Part shown: piece after piece, positions 41,072-50,441 of the stretch
Numbering within the stretch: position 1 is the first letter of the stretch
Layout of the letters: each line of letters starts with the position of its first letter
From: Actinopolyspora lacussalsi
Lineage (GTDB): Bacteria; Actinomycetota; Actinomycetes; Mycobacteriales; Pseudonocardiaceae
NCBI GenBank assembly: GCA_030803735.1
Contig: JAURUC010000001.1
Location: forward strand, 4,588,001-4,652,000
Reading direction: 5' to 3'
DNA length: 64,000 bases
The notes under the pieces: generated by a model
The model's database searches: none
What the model was told of the DNA's origin: nothing
Seen by the model: only the letters and a program-made list of their open reading frames with translations
Translations under genes and position numbers: made by a program

Positions 41072-42411
41072 AGCTCCACCAACCCCTCTTCCGGATCGCG
41101 CGGTTCCCGCGGCCCCTCGTGCGGCTCGGCCGGATACCCCACGGCCACCGCCCCCAGCGGCTCCCAGTGCTCGGGTAGCTCCAACGCGTTCCGCACCACC
41201 TCGGGGCAGAACAGCGTGGAGGATACCCAGCAGGAGCCGAGGTCCTCGGCGGCCAGCGAGACCAGCAGGTTCTGCACGGCGGCCCCGCCCGCGACCACGA
41301 ACATCGAACGTTCGGCGTCGGTGCGGCGCTCGTCCGGGTAGTCGTGCGCGCCGTCCCGGAGCAGGAACGGCACCACCAGCTCCGGCGCCTCGTAGAGCAG
41401 ATCGCCCCGGCCGACCCTGCGGCGGGCCCGCTCCTCGGCGAGCCCGTCCACGCGCAGGTCCTCCAGCCACGCGGTTCGCATCGCGTCCAGCAGTTTGCCG
41501 CGCAGCGCGCGGTCCCGCAGCCACACGAACCGCACCGGCCGGGTGTGGTGCGGGGCGGGCGCGGTCAGCGCCGCACCGACCGCCCGGCGCAGCGCCGCGG
41601 CGTCCACCGGTGTGTCGGCGAACTCGCGCACCGAGCGGCGCAGCAGCACCGCCTCGCCGCGTCCCTGCGCGATCGCCTCGGCGGTTCCCAGCCGGAACAG
41701 GTCCTCCTCGACGGTGCGCACCAGGTCACCCGCTCGCGAACCGTCGGCGCGCTCGTCGATCCCGCGAACCACCGCGACCGGGGTCCTGCCCAGCTTGCCC
41801 TTGACCAGGTCGGCGGCCCCCGCGATCTCGTCGGCCACCGCCACTTCGGTGACCTCCAGCTCGTTGCCGAGCGAGTCGGTGGAGCCCGCGTAGCGGTGCA
41901 GCACCGCCACGCCCGCCGAACCGATCGCCACGTCGGTCTGGCCGAGCCGCCAGGCTCGCCCCATCGTGTCGGTGATCACCACGGCGACCCGTACCCCGGC
42001 CCGCTCGGCCAGCTCGGCGCGCAACCGCTCCGCCGTGGCGTCGGGGTCGCGGGGCAGCAGCGCGATCCGATCGGTGGCCACGTTGGACGCGTCCACCCCG
42101 GACGCGGCCTGCACTATGCCGAGCTTGTTCTGTGTGATCAGTGTCCTGCCCTTGCGGGCCAGCACGTGGTCGGCCTCGGCCAGTACCTGTTCCCGTCGCA
42201 GCCTGTCCCGCTCCTCGGGATCCGGCGGCGTGTCCATGACCCGTCCCTCGATCTTGGACACGATCTTGCTGGTGATCACCAGGACGTCGTCGTCGCGCAA
42301 CCAGGGTGCTGCCGTCAGCAACGCACCCGCGAGATCGTCGCCCTCCGCGAACTCCGGCAGTCCCGGAACGGAGTGGACCCGCAGTTCCTCGTCTGCGGCG
42401 TGGTCGTTCAT
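41068..42411 (-). CDS. fbiB: bifunctional F420 biosynthesis protein FbiB
   Basis: 447-aa fusion. The N-terminal half is the F420-0:gamma-glutamyl ligase ([34 protein letters not shown]), adding glutamates. The C-terminal half is a nitroreductase-like FMN domain ([27 protein letters not shown]) that reduces dehydro-F420-0. ATG 42411 overlaps the fbiA stop by 4 bp, and its stop overlaps the NUDIX start. Length matches the mycobacterial two-domain enzyme. Cytoplasmic; supplies F420 for oxidoreductases. Confidence 0.95.
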   Translation of the reverse strand: MNDHAADEELRVHSVPGLPEFAEGDDLAGALLTAAPWLRDDDVLVITSKIVSKIEGRVMDTPPDPEERDRLRREQVLAEADHVLARKGRTLITQNKLGIVQAASGVDASNVATDRIALLPRDPDATAERLRAELAERAGVRVAVVITDTMGRAWRLGQTDVAIGSAGVAVLHRYAGSTDSLGNELEVTEVAVADEIAGAADLVKGKLGRTPVAVVRGIDERADGSRAGDLVRTVEEDLFRLGTAEAIAQGRGEAVLLRRSVREFADTPVDAAALRRAVGAALTAPAPHHTRPVRFVWLRDRALRGKLLDAMRTAWLEDLRVDGLAEERARRRVGRGDLLYEAPELVVPFLLRDGAHDYPDERRTDAERSMFVVAGGAAVQNLLVSLAAEDLGSCWVSSTLFCPEVVRNALELPEHWEPLGAVAVGYPAEPHEGPREPRDPEEGLVEL

Positions 42412-43418
42412 GCGGTCACCTCCGGAGCGGCCACCCCGCCGATGTCGAAGGCCGCTCGCGCCATCTCCGCGCTCGCCGCGGTGTCCGACATGAGCAGCGG
42501 CACCGAACGGGTCGCCACGCCCGGCACCTGGGCGGTGTCGGTGCTGTGGACCAGCCAGGCGTCCAGGATGCCCTCCCCGGAGGTGGAACGGGAACCGTAG
42601 TGCTCGCCTACTGCCTGGGCGGTGCTGCTCACCCCGATCGCGCGCAGGCAGGCGTCGGCCATGCCGCGCACCGCCCCGCCGCTGATGATCGGGGAGAGTC
42701 CGACCACGGCCGCCGTCGTCTCGCGCAGCGCCGCACGCACCCCCGGTACGGCCAGCATCGTCCCGATGCTGACCACCGGGTTGGACGGCGCCACCAGCAC
42801 GATGTCGGCCTCGTTGATCGCCTCGGTGGCCCCCTCGTGGGCGGTCGCCTCGTCCGCGCCGACCGGAACGATCGCGTTGGCCTCGGGCCTGGCGCCGTAG
42901 CGCACCCACCACTCCTGGAAGTGCACCGCTCGCGCGCCCGAGCCGGAGGGGTCCTCGATCGCCACGTGCGTCTCGACGCGGTCGTCGGTCACCGGCAGCA
43001 GCCGCACGCCCGGTCGCCACCGGTCGCACAGCGCCTCGGTGACCTCCGAGAGCGGATACCCGGCCCGCAGCATCCTGGTGCGGATCAGGTGGGTGGCGAT
43101 GTCGCGGTCACCCAGCCCGAACCAGGTGGGCTCGGCCTCGTAGGCGGCCAGCTCCTCCGCGACCGACCAGGTCTCCGCCTCGCGGCCCCACCCCTTGGCG
43201 GTGTCGATGCCACCACCGAGGGTGTACATGCAGGTGTCCAGGTCCGGGCACACCCGCAGACCGTGCATCCAGACGTCGTCGGCGATGTTGACTATCGCGG
43301 AGACCTCGTGCGGTGCGGATCCCTCGGGTTCGCCGACCGGGGGTAGCCCCAGGGCCTTCTTGACGCCGAGCAGGAACTGCGCTCCACCGACTCCGCCGAC
43401 CAGTACTGCGACCTTCAC
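42408..43418 (-). CDS. fbiA: 2-phospho-lactate/phosphoenolpyruvate transferase FbiA (CofD)
   Basis: 336-aa CofD-family enzyme joining the Fo chromophore to the phospho-organic-acid moiety to give (dehydro-)F420-0; in actinobacteria the donor derives from phosphoenolpyruvate. Seen: [14 protein letters not shown] at the N-terminus, [37 protein letters not shown] and [13 protein letters not shown], all family landmarks. Coupled to fbiB by an ATGA overlap. Lies near whiB2 as in M. tuberculosis Rv3260c-Rv3262. Confidence 0.95.
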   Translation of the reverse strand: MKVAVLVGGVGGAQFLLGVKKALGLPPVGEPEGSAPHEVSAIVNIADDVWMHGLRVCPDLDTCMYTLGGGIDTAKGWGREAETWSVAEELAAYEAEPTWFGLGDRDIATHLIRTRMLRAGYPLSEVTEALCDRWRPGVRLLPVTDDRVETHVAIEDPSGSGARAVHFQEWWVRYGARPEANAIVPVGADEATAHEGATEAINEADIVLVAPSNPVVSIGTMLAVPGVRAALRETTAAVVGLSPIISGGAVRGMADACLRAIGVSSTAQAVGEHYGSRSTSGEGILDAWLVHSTDTAQVPGVATRSVPLLMSDTAASAEMARAAFDIGGVAAPEVTA

Positions 43419-43549
43419 GTCCCGAATCCTCCCACGGGGCGAAGCGGGGGTTGTCCCGCGGCTCGGTGAACTCCGCGCGCGACAACCGGTGCCGGTCGGA
43501 GCGCCGAGCCGTCCGGCGTGTTCGCCCGTGGCGGGTCACGCGAGGAGCG

Positions 43550-44299
43550 TCACTCCCAGAAGCGGAAGTACAGGTTGCCGTACCCGTAGAGGCGGGTGCT
43601 ACCGCCGACCGCGTTGAACAACGCGTCCGCGCCGTTGAAGAAGACGTAGCTCGCTCCGGGGATCACGAACAGGATCAGCACGATCCCCAGCGGCGCCCAC
43701 GGCCGGGCCTGTTCCCCGAAGTGCCGTGCCTTGGGCGAGAGCCAGGGCTCGATGGCGCCGTAGCCGTCCAGCCCGGGAACCGGCAGGATGTTGAGCACGA
43801 AGGCGATCACCTGCAGGAAGGCCAGGTAGGACAGCCCGGCGGCCAGCCCGAGCGGCATCTCGATCGTGGCCACCGAGGCGGTGAGACCGATTCCCAGCAG
43901 CAGGTTCATCGCCGGACCGGCCAGTGAGACGTTCGCCTCGTCCCGTTTGGACCGCAGCGCCGCGTGGTTGATCCACACCGCGCCGCCCGGCAGCGGGATG
44001 CCGCCGATGAGCACGAACAGGATCGGCAGCAACAGGCTCAACACCGGATCGGTGTAGCGCCTCGGGTCGAGGGTGAGATAGCCCTTCTCCCGCACCTCGC
44101 GGTCACCGCCGCGCAGTGCGGCGACGGCGTGCCCGAACTCGTGCAGGCACAGCGAGGTGGCCCAGCCACCGAGCACGAGGAGCACGACTCCGGTGATGAT
44201 CAGCGCCCGGTTGTCCGAGGTGGCCAGCACGCCGCCGAGGACTGTGACCGCCAGCAGGGCGAGGAACAGTGGGCTGATACGCGTCGGGGTGTTTCGCAC
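43550..44299 (-). CDS. site-2-protease-type M50 membrane metalloprotease
   Basis: 249-aa multi-pass membrane protein with the zinc motif HEFGH (residues 53-57) and the third-ligand segment NILPVPGLDGYG, plus the NVSLAGPAMNLLLG segment of rhomboid-unrelated S2P-like proteases. GTG 44299 used (ATG 44341 is upstream in frame). Likely cleaves within membranes; the substrate is unknown, and anti-sigma factors are typical for the class. It lies between fbiA and the divergent whiB2 promoter region. Confidence 0.85.
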   Translation of the reverse strand: MRNTPTRISPLFLALLAVTVLGGVLATSDNRALIITGVVLLVLGGWATSLCLHEFGHAVAALRGGDREVREKGYLTLDPRRYTDPVLSLLLPILFVLIGGIPLPGGAVWINHAALRSKRDEANVSLAGPAMNLLLGIGLTASVATIEMPLGLAAGLSYLAFLQVIAFVLNILPVPGLDGYGAIEPWLSPKARHFGEQARPWAPLGIVLILFVIPGASYVFFNGADALFNAVGGSTRLYGYGNLYFRFWE

Positions 44300-44748
44300 C
44301 CCACCAGTCTCCCGGTCGCTCGCCGGGCGTCGTCGCCGCATCGGTGGTATCCCTGTGTCCGAGGATCTTGAGCGGTCCGGACGGGGGATCCCCGTTGGAC
44401 TGTTCCGGTTACCCCGTTCTGCTCCTTCGGTAGGTGGAACCGTCCCTCTACGGGATGGTCTCCGCTTGACCGTGGCGGGCTACACGGGTGTAATCACATT
44501 GGTGTTATTTACCGCTGGAAAGATTGATCGGTTGACTCGGTGGGATGGGGAAACCGATCACCTGATCCGGCGGTGCCGGGTAACGGGAGGCCCGGTTAGT
44601 GCACGGTCGGAGGAACCGCGATGGCGTGATCGCGATTTCGTCCGGCGGTCGGTATTCCGGCCACGCCGAACCGGTTGTCCGGTTCATCACGTCCCGTGAG
44701 TCCTGGGGAGGGCCGCGGGAACGGAAAAATTTAACGGGGGAGGTTCAA
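44300..44748 (+). promoter_or_regulatory. whiB2 upstream region with a long inverted repeat
   Basis: 449 bp without a gene. It holds an inverted repeat GATCGGTT (44526-44533) and AACCGATC (44552-44559), separated by 18 bp and lying about 190 bp before the whiB2 start, and an AT-rich patch just left of it (44490-44525) that could carry the promoter. whiB genes are typically under complex developmental control, so an operator is plausible. Confidence 0.4.
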
Positions 44749-45060
44749 ATGTTGCGGACCGAGCAGGAAGGTCTGACAGCGGGGGAGGACGCTCGCGTCG
44801 CCGAGATCGACATTCTGGCCGGGCTGATCGAGGCGGAGGAAGATCAGGACTGGCAGGAACGCGCGCTGTGCGCCCAAACCGATCCGGAAGCGTTCTTTCC
44901 GGAAAAAGGTGGTTCCACTCGCGAGGCGAAACGTATTTGCGCCGGATGTGAAGTACGTTCGGAATGTCTCGAATACGCCCTGGAGCACGATGAAAGGTTC
45001 GGTATTTGGGGCGGACTTTCCGAACGGGAACGGCGCAGGCTCAAACGGCAGGCCAGTTGA
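44749..45060 (+). CDS. whiB2: WhiB-family iron-sulfur regulator (WhiB2/WhmD type)
   Basis: 103-aa [4Fe-4S] transcription factor partner of the principal sigma factor, controlling septation and development in actinobacteria. Four cluster cysteines: Cys41, Cys64, Cys67, Cys73; the turn GIWGG (85-89) and the basic C-terminus ERRRLKRQ are typical. ATG 44749 has GGGGGAGG 5 nt upstream. M. tuberculosis whiB2 (Rv3260c) is likewise divergent from fbiA and close to an Rv3259-type gene, so I use that name. Confidence 0.92.
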   Translation: MLRTEQEGLTAGEDARVAEIDILAGLIEAEEDQDWQERALCAQTDPEAFFPEKGGSTREAKRICAGCEVRSECLEYALEHDERFGIWGGLSERERRRLKRQAS

Positions 45061-45093
45061 TCGAACTCTTCGGTTCCGGTCGTCGAGGGGTCG

Positions 45094-45197
45094 GGTGGCG
45101 GGGGCTCCCGCGAGCTCTCACTTCGGGAGTCTCTGACGCTGAACAGGTACTGTCTCACGTTGGGGCCGTCCTCGGGAGCGCACGCGGGAGAACCCGC
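45094..45197 (+). repeat. dispersed intergenic hairpin element, copy E (degenerate)
   Basis: Aligns block by block with the other copies (GTGGCGG, CTCCCGCG, AGCTCTC, then CACGTTGGGGCCGTCCTCG and GAGAACCCGC) but with many substitutions, and the arms no longer pair well. It lies between whiB2 and the large glycosyltransferase gene. Confidence 0.6.
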
Positions 45198-45391
45198 CGC
45201 GGTGGCGGCTGCTCGGGCGGTTTCCGCTGCTGTCACACCGAGGACACCGCCATCCGATGATCAACTCGATCGTTCGCCGCGTCGTCCGCTGCGGTAACGA
45301 ATTCCTACTCGTCGGTAAGAGCATGTCCCGGAACGCGTGGCCGTCCATTACCGTCGTGCGGTGATCGGACCACGGCACGCGGGAGGACACG

Positions 45392-48300
45392 GTGGCCGCA
45401 TTACGTTCCGCCGGGGAAACGGGCGGTGAACACCACCCGAGCACGGCACCGGTGCTGGCGGTGCTGGTGTGTCATCGGGGCGCGGAGTGGTTGCCGGAGG
45501 CGCTGACGGCGCTGCGGCGCCTGACGGTGTTACCGCGCCACTTCTTGGCGGTGGAGGTCGGGTCGGACGAGGAAACCGTCGAACCGTTCGCGGCGGAGGC
45601 GGCGCTGTCGGCGACCGACGGTGTCGCTGTGGAGAGTGCCACTCCGGACGGTGCTGATCCGACCGGTGCTGGTCCGGACGTTCCCGCGGCCGACGTCGCG
45701 GAGTTGCTGGACGGTGTGCTCACCGTCGGAAGCGACACCGGTTTCGGCGCGGCAGTGGCGCACGCCGTGGAGTACGCCGAGCAGCGCTGGGGCGATCCCG
45801 GTAACTGGCTGTGGCTGCTGCGCGACGACGCCGCTCCCGAGCCCGACTGCTTGGACACGCTGCTGCGGGTGGCCGACAACGATTCCTCGGCGGCCGTGCT
45901 CGGCCCGCTGGGACTCGACCGGGACGATCCGCGGCTGATCGTCGACGCGGGACTGTCGATGGACACATCGGGCCGGGTGCGTACCGGTTCCCGGTCCCCG
46001 GGACTCGATCCGGCGCTCGGCGACGCCCCGGGCGGTGCGGGCTCCGCGTTGCAGGTGTCCGAGGTGTTGGCGGTCTCCGGGGCGTGTGCGCTGGTGCGGC
46101 GCGAGGTCTTCGACGAGCTCGATGGATTCGACGAGCGACTGCCACCGGGCTGCGCGGAGGTCGACCTGGGTTGGCGAGCCAACGCCGCGGGACACCTCGT
46201 GCTGTGCGTGCCGGAGGCCCGCATGCGGCGCGTGGCCGCCGCGCGCACCGGCGAGCGGGGTGAACCACGGCACGAGGGGGCGGACTCCGTCACCGCCGCC
46301 ACCGTTCGGCGCCGGGGCGAGGTACTCACCTACCTCGCCAATGTGGGCAACCGCGCCTACCGGTTCGGCGTACCGCGGCTGGTGCTGCTGGCGCTGCCTC
46401 GGAGCTTCGTACGGCTCGTGACCGGACGGGCACCGGAGGCGTTCGCGGAGCTCGTGGTGGGACTCCGACTGCTCACGGGAAGACTGCGGCTCCGTGACGC
46501 ACGAGTCGGCCACGGCAGAGCCGCCACGGCGGGCAGTGGGGTCGACGGCTTGTTGACCGGCAGGGGCGACCGGATGCGCGACCTCGTGCTGAGCGGATAT
46601 GCCCGGTTGGTGCGTAACCGGGTGCGGCACGACGCCCGGATCGGCCTCGACCGGTCGAGTGCCTCGCCCGCCCGGGTGCCCGACGTGCCGAATCCCGCCA
46701 AGCACGGACCGGACGCGTTGCCGAGCGGAGCCCTGGGGCACGCGGGTGCCCGCCGACGCTCCGCGATGGGGCTGCGCAGACCCACCGATCCGGTGGTGAT
46801 CGCCGTGCCCGAACACCACTCCGCCGCCGCACGGGAGAGCGAGGCCGAGGCTGACGAGGCCGGCGACGGAACCGAAGCGCGAGCACGCCCCACCCCGGCC
46901 CCCCGCGACGGCGCCGCCGACACCTCGCCGCCGGCGGAACTGCTGTTCGTGCCGGTCGACCGTCGGCGAGTGCTGCGCGAGCTGCTGCTGAACCCGCCGC
47001 TCGTGCTGTTCGTCGGGCTGGTCCTGCTGGCCCTGCTCGCGCACGGCCCGTTCGCCGAGACCTCCCGGCTGGGGACGGAACTGCACGGTGGCAGGCTGCT
47101 GCCCGCGGCGGGGCTCGAGCAGACGTGGTCGAGCTACCTCGCCGCGTGGCACCCGAGCCACGGCGGAACCGGATCCCCCGCACCGCCGACCCTGCTGGTG
47201 CTGGGGTTGTTGGGCGGGCTGCTGGCCCCCTTCGGCGGTCCACCCGCCGCGGTCGCCCTGTTGCTGCTGGCACAGTTGCCCGCCGCCGGGCTGTCCGCCT
47301 ACCTGGCGGGCCGCTCGATTCCGGTTCCCCGGAGTTGGCTGGCGGTGGCCGCCGCGGCCTACGCGCTGCTCCCGGTCGCGATGGCGGGGGCCGTGCAGGG
47401 ACGTCTCGACGCGGTACTGGCTCATGTACTGCTTCCGCCGGTGCTGGCGGGCCTGGCCGGGTTGTTGGGACTGGTGCCGCGATACCGGGGCGGGCGGCCC
47501 AACTGGTTGGGCACGGCGTGCCGTACCGCGCTCGCGGCGGCGGTGCTGGCCGCGTTCGCCCCCGGCGTGTACGTACTGCTGGTACTGCTCGCGGTGGTGG
47601 GGTTCCTCTGCCCGCCCTTCGCACCGGCGGGCGCGGTGCGCAGGCTGGCCGGGCTGGCCTCCTTCGTGCTGCTTCCCGTCGCCTGTCTGCTGCCGTGGCC
47701 GGTGGTGGCGCTGCGGCATCCGGAGCTGCTGTTGCACGGTCCCGGCGTCCCGGTGACCGAGCATCCCGCCGGACTCTCGCTGCTGGCGTTGCACCCCGGA
47801 GACACCGCGTGGGGTTGGGTCGCCGTTTCACTGCCGGTGGGCGCGGCGCTGCTCCTGTTGTTCCGGGTTCCCGGTCGTGCCGCGTTGCCCGGCTTGGTGG
47901 TGGCCTGCTTCGGCTGGGGCGCGAGTCTGCTGGTCGCACGAATCTCCCTCCCCCCGCTGCTCGGTGGGACCGAGAGCGTCGGGTGGGCCGGTGGAGCGTT
48001 GCTGCTGACGGCGTGCGGCCTGCTCTGGGTCGTGCTGGCGTGCCTGGCCGGGCCTCGAAGGTGGTCGGCGGGTGTGCCGTCTCGGCGACCGATGGGAGCC
48101 GTCGCTGTCGTGGTGCTGCTGTCACTGGCGCTCGGGACGCTTTCCACGGCACGGTCCGGCCCGCTGCGTCCGGTCCCCGAGACGTCGACCGCGGCGGGCG
48201 ACACCGGCTACTGGCTGACCCTGCGCCCCGATTCCGGAGTGCCGCGGCTCACGCCCCGGCCGCGGCCCCGGTTCGGAAGTGCTTCGCTGGCGCCTGCTCC

Positions 48301-48919
48301 CGGCGCCGTCGCGGCGCTCTCGCGTATCCAGGCCGATCTGCTGTCGGGGGAGGCGGAGCGGGTGCGTTCCGGGGTGGCCGCCGCAGCTTCCAGGGGAGCG
48401 GGGCGCATCGCGATTCCCGGTGACACCGACTCGGGGGAGTTCGTGGAACTCTCGGGCCGAACCGTCGCGGCCAACGGGGACTCCGTGCGCGGGCGACGGG
48501 TGTTCCGGGTTCTGCTGCCCCACACCCCCGTGACGCTGCTCGGCCCCGCGCTGGCGCGCAACGCCCGGGAGGACGTCTCACCGCGCCCCAGAACCCGACC
48601 GATAGGGGTATCCACCCGGTTGCCGCACGTGACGATTCGGGTGTCCAAGGGCGGTCCCGGAAGGGTGCTGTTGCTCGCGGCCCAGCGGGAGTCCGGGTGG
48701 CGGGCGTACATCGACGGTTCGAGCGTGGGCCTCGCCACTGGTTGGGGCGAGCAGGTGGCCGTGCCGTTGCCCGAGACGGGTGGGCAGGTGAGGATCGGTT
48801 TCACCGCCGTGCCGCGTACCAGTCTGCTCGCCTTCCAGGCCGCCGCGATCCTGTTCACACTGATCGGTGCGTTCCCCGGTCGCGGTCGACGGCAGCGGGA
48901 CGACTCCCCGGAACACTGA
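45392..48919 (+). CDS. very large GT2 glycosyltransferase with polytopic membrane domain
   Basis: 1175-aa protein. Residues about 20-300 form a GT2 domain (VLVCHRGAEWLPEALTAL, WLWLLRDDAAPEPDCL with the DxD-like site, DELDGFDERLPPGCAEVDLGW). A charged linker (about 400-515) leads to roughly 12 hydrophobic segments (525-930), then an extracytoplasmic soluble region (950-1140) and a final TM helix. GTG with GGGAGG upstream. Such proteins are conserved beside whiB2 in Pseudonocardiales (recollection) and may use lipid-linked donors or flip their product, but the first DxD-type site suggests a cytosolic nucleotide sugar. Acceptor unknown. Confidence 0.8.
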   Translation: MAALRSAGETGGEHHPSTAPVLAVLVCHRGAEWLPEALTALRRLTVLPRHFLAVEVGSDEETVEPFAAEAALSATDGVAVESATPDGADPTGAGPDVPAADVAELLDGVLTVGSDTGFGAAVAHAVEYAEQRWGDPGNWLWLLRDDAAPEPDCLDTLLRVADNDSSAAVLGPLGLDRDDPRLIVDAGLSMDTSGRVRTGSRSPGLDPALGDAPGGAGSALQVSEVLAVSGACALVRREVFDELDGFDERLPPGCAEVDLGWRANAAGHLVLCVPEARMRRVAAARTGERGEPRHEGADSVTAATVRRRGEVLTYLANVGNRAYRFGVPRLVLLALPRSFVRLVTGRAPEAFAELVVGLRLLTGRLRLRDARVGHGRAATAGSGVDGLLTGRGDRMRDLVLSGYARLVRNRVRHDARIGLDRSSASPARVPDVPNPAKHGPDALPSGALGHAGARRRSAMGLRRPTDPVVIAVPEHHSAAARESEAEADEAGDGTEARARPTPAPRDGAADTSPPAELLFVPVDRRRVLRELLLNPPLVLFVGLVLLALLAHGPFAETSRLGTELHGGRLLPAAGLEQTWSSYLAAWHPSHGGTGSPAPPTLLVLGLLGGLLAPFGGPPAAVALLLLAQLPAAGLSAYLAGRSIPVPRSWLAVAAAAYALLPVAMAGAVQGRLDAVLAHVLLPPVLAGLAGLLGLVPRYRGGRPNWLGTACRTALAAAVLAAFAPGVYVLLVLLAVVGFLCPPFAPAGAVRRLAGLASFVLLPVACLLPWPVVALRHPELLLHGPGVPVTEHPAGLSLLALHPGDTAWGWVAVSLPVGAALLLLFRVPGRAALPGLVVACFGWGASLLVARISLPPLLGGTESVGWAGGALLLTACGLLWVVLACLAGPRRWSAGVPSRRPMGAVAVVVLLSLALGTLSTARSGPLRPVPETSTAAGDTGYWLTLRPDSGVPRLTPRPRPRFGSASLAPAPGAVAALSRIQADLLSGEAERVRSGVAAAASRGAGRIAIPGDTDSGEFVELSGRTVAANGDSVRGRRVFRVLLPHTPVTLLGPALARNAREDVSPRPRTRPIGVSTRLPHVTIRVSKGGPGRVLLLAAQRESGWRAYIDGSSVGLATGWGEQVAVPLPETGGQVRIGFTAVPRTSLLAFQAAAILFTLIGAFPGRGRRQRDDSPEH

Positions 48920-48943
48920 TACGGCGCGACCCCGCGTGGTTTC

Positions 48944-48959
48944 GATTTCTCGCGAAATC
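48944..48959. repeat. short hairpin GATTTC-TCGC-GAAATC
   Basis: Six-bp perfect stem with TCGC loop, 25 bp after the giant glycosyltransferase stop. Same hairpin (five- or six-bp stem) recurs at 39459, 40496, 56766 and 56834. Probably a terminator-like or repetitive extragenic element. Confidence 0.6.
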
Positions 48960-48982
48960 GCCGCGCGGGGTGCGGCACGAGA

Positions 48983-49050
48983 GCCGGACTCCCACCACCC
49001 CGTGGGCCGGACTCCCACCACCCCGCGGGCCGGACCCCTACCACTCACGC
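48983..49050. repeat. 23-bp tandem repeat, about 2.9 units
   Basis: Unit GCCGGACTCCCACCACCCCG plus TGG or CGG at 48983-49005 and 49006-49028, and a degraded third from 49029. It lies directly between the short hairpin and repeat copy C, in the gap between convergent genes. Confidence 0.7.
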
Positions 49051-49063
49051 AGCTCGACCGACC

Positions 49064-49164
49064 GCGGGTTCTCCGGTGCGGCTCTCGCGAGGAAGGTCCG
49101 ACGTTGTGTAGTGACTACCCGATGTCGGGCCTCCCGCAGCGAGAGCCGTGCCAGAGGTTCCGCC
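49064..49164 (-). repeat. dispersed intergenic hairpin element, copy C
   Basis: Minus-strand order: GGCGGAACCTC, arm GGCTCTCGC, GACATCGGGTAG, arm GCGAGAGCC, ending GAGAACCCGC. Located between convergent gene ends (giant glycosyltransferase and Rv3259-type gene). Confidence 0.8.
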
Positions 49165-49205
49165 AAGTGAGTGGCTCACCAGAGGGCGGATCGGCACCAC
49201 ACAAC

Positions 49206-49679
49206 TCAGTTGCCGTCGATCACTCCGGGATCGAGCCCGAGATAGCTGGCGATCTGCTCCACGAGCACGTCGTGTATCAGGTCCGTCATGTCCGTGCCGT
49301 TGCCGGCCCTGGCCTCCAGCGGACGCCGGTACAGCACGATTCGCGCCCTGGTGGGGTTGCCGCGCCGGTCGGTGCTCTCCGGGACGAGGCGCGCCAGTGG
49401 CACATTGGAGTCCACGACCATGTCGTCGCCCCACACCACGGACTCGGGTGACGTCACATCGACTTCCGGTACCTCGTCGACCGCCACGTCGAGCTGGGTG
49501 AGTTCGGTGTGCCACCGCTGCTCGATCGGTTCGAGGGCATCGAGCACCAGCGCGTCGAAGCGCTGCGAGCGGCTCCGGGCGGCAGGGACCGAGGACGGGT
49601 AGAGCGGACCGCGCATGCCGCGGCCACGTCGGTCCCGTCGCTTTCCGGTTCGCTGTCGAGCCTGCCGTGTGGTCACCAC
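49206..49679 (-). CDS. Rv3259-type zincin-like conserved protein
   Basis: 157-aa protein matching what I recall of M. tuberculosis Rv3259: RRDRRGRGMRGPLYPSSVP, then RSRSQRFDALVLDALEPIE, VAVDEVPEV, RARIVLYRRPLEARA and LIHDVLVEQIASYLGLDPGVID. The family is annotated as metallopeptidase-like, but the usual HExxH is here HDVLVEQ, with Asp in place of Glu, so activity is doubtful. GTG 49679 gives an N-terminus of about mycobacterial length; an upstream start at 49727 is possible. Divergent from DUF3499, as Rv3259 and Rv3258c are neighbours in mycobacteria. Confidence 0.8.
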   Translation of the reverse strand: MVTTRQARQRTGKRRDRRGRGMRGPLYPSSVPAARSRSQRFDALVLDALEPIEQRWHTELTQLDVAVDEVPEVDVTSPESVVWGDDMVVDSNVPLARLVPESTDRRGNPTRARIVLYRRPLEARAGNGTDMTDLIHDVLVEQIASYLGLDPGVIDGN

Positions 49680-49932
49680 GCGGTGAGGATACTCCGCCCG
49701 AAACGGGATACGGAATCGTGCCCGCACCAGTAGCTACCGAACGTGTTCGTGCGATACGTTTCGGATAATTCGTCCGCGTAGTTTCGCTATCGTGCGCAAC
49801 TTCACCAACAGGATGATCAATGCAGCGCAACGGATCGCCATGTCCGGATGAACGCCGGACGGCAGTTCCCACATCGGGTTATTCCGCCCGATTTTTCCGC
49901 GTGCCGTCGAGTACCGACGTGACAAGAGCGCT

Positions 49933-50301
49933 ATGGTGCCAGGCGTGCGGAGCGTGAGGCGTTGCTCTCGAACCGGGTGCACCGACCCGGCGGTAGCGAC
50001 GCTGACCTATGCCTATGCGGATTCGACCGCGGTGGTCGGCCCGCTGGCCACTTATGCCGAACCCCACAGTTACGACCTGTGCGAGGAACACGCACTCCGG
50101 CTGACGGTTCCCAAGGGCTGGCACGTCGTACGGCACGAGGGAGAGTTCAGCGCCGACCAGCCTTCCGGCGATGACCTCACGGCGCTCGCCGAGGCGGTTC
50201 GGGAGGCGGGCCGTGCCGATCCCGCCGATTCACCCGGGTTCCACGGCGGCGGAAGCAAACGAGGCCACCTGCGTGCGCTGCCCGACCCGGGCAACGAGTA
50301 G
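49933..50301 (+). CDS. DUF3499 conserved protein (Rv3258c-type)
   Basis: 122-aa protein with VRRCSRTGCTDPAVATLTYAYADSTAVVGPLA and YDLCEEHALRLTVPKGWHVVR, the DUF3499 signature; the two CxxxxC/C...H groups could bind a metal. Sits before manB as in M. tuberculosis Rv3258c-Rv3257c. ATG 49933 taken; GTG 49945 is another possible start because homologues I recall begin close to VRSVRRC. Function unknown. Confidence 0.85.
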   Translation: MVPGVRSVRRCSRTGCTDPAVATLTYAYADSTAVVGPLATYAEPHSYDLCEEHALRLTVPKGWHVVRHEGEFSADQPSGDDLTALAEAVREAGRADPADSPGFHGGGSKRGHLRALPDPGNE

Positions 50302-50441
50302 CACTCGGCGAACTCGTCGTTGCCACGTTCCCGTCTTTCCCACTGAATCCCGATGGCAGTCGGCGGACACCACGACCGAGCCGTTCGCGGGTAAGCTGCG
50401 GCACGCAGGCAAGGGATGCCGTCATTACGGGAGAGTGCAGC

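Noticed and set aside
48983..49050. CRISPR-like array
   Set aside because: The 23-bp units abut one another with no spacers and there are no cas genes; it is a simple tandem repeat.
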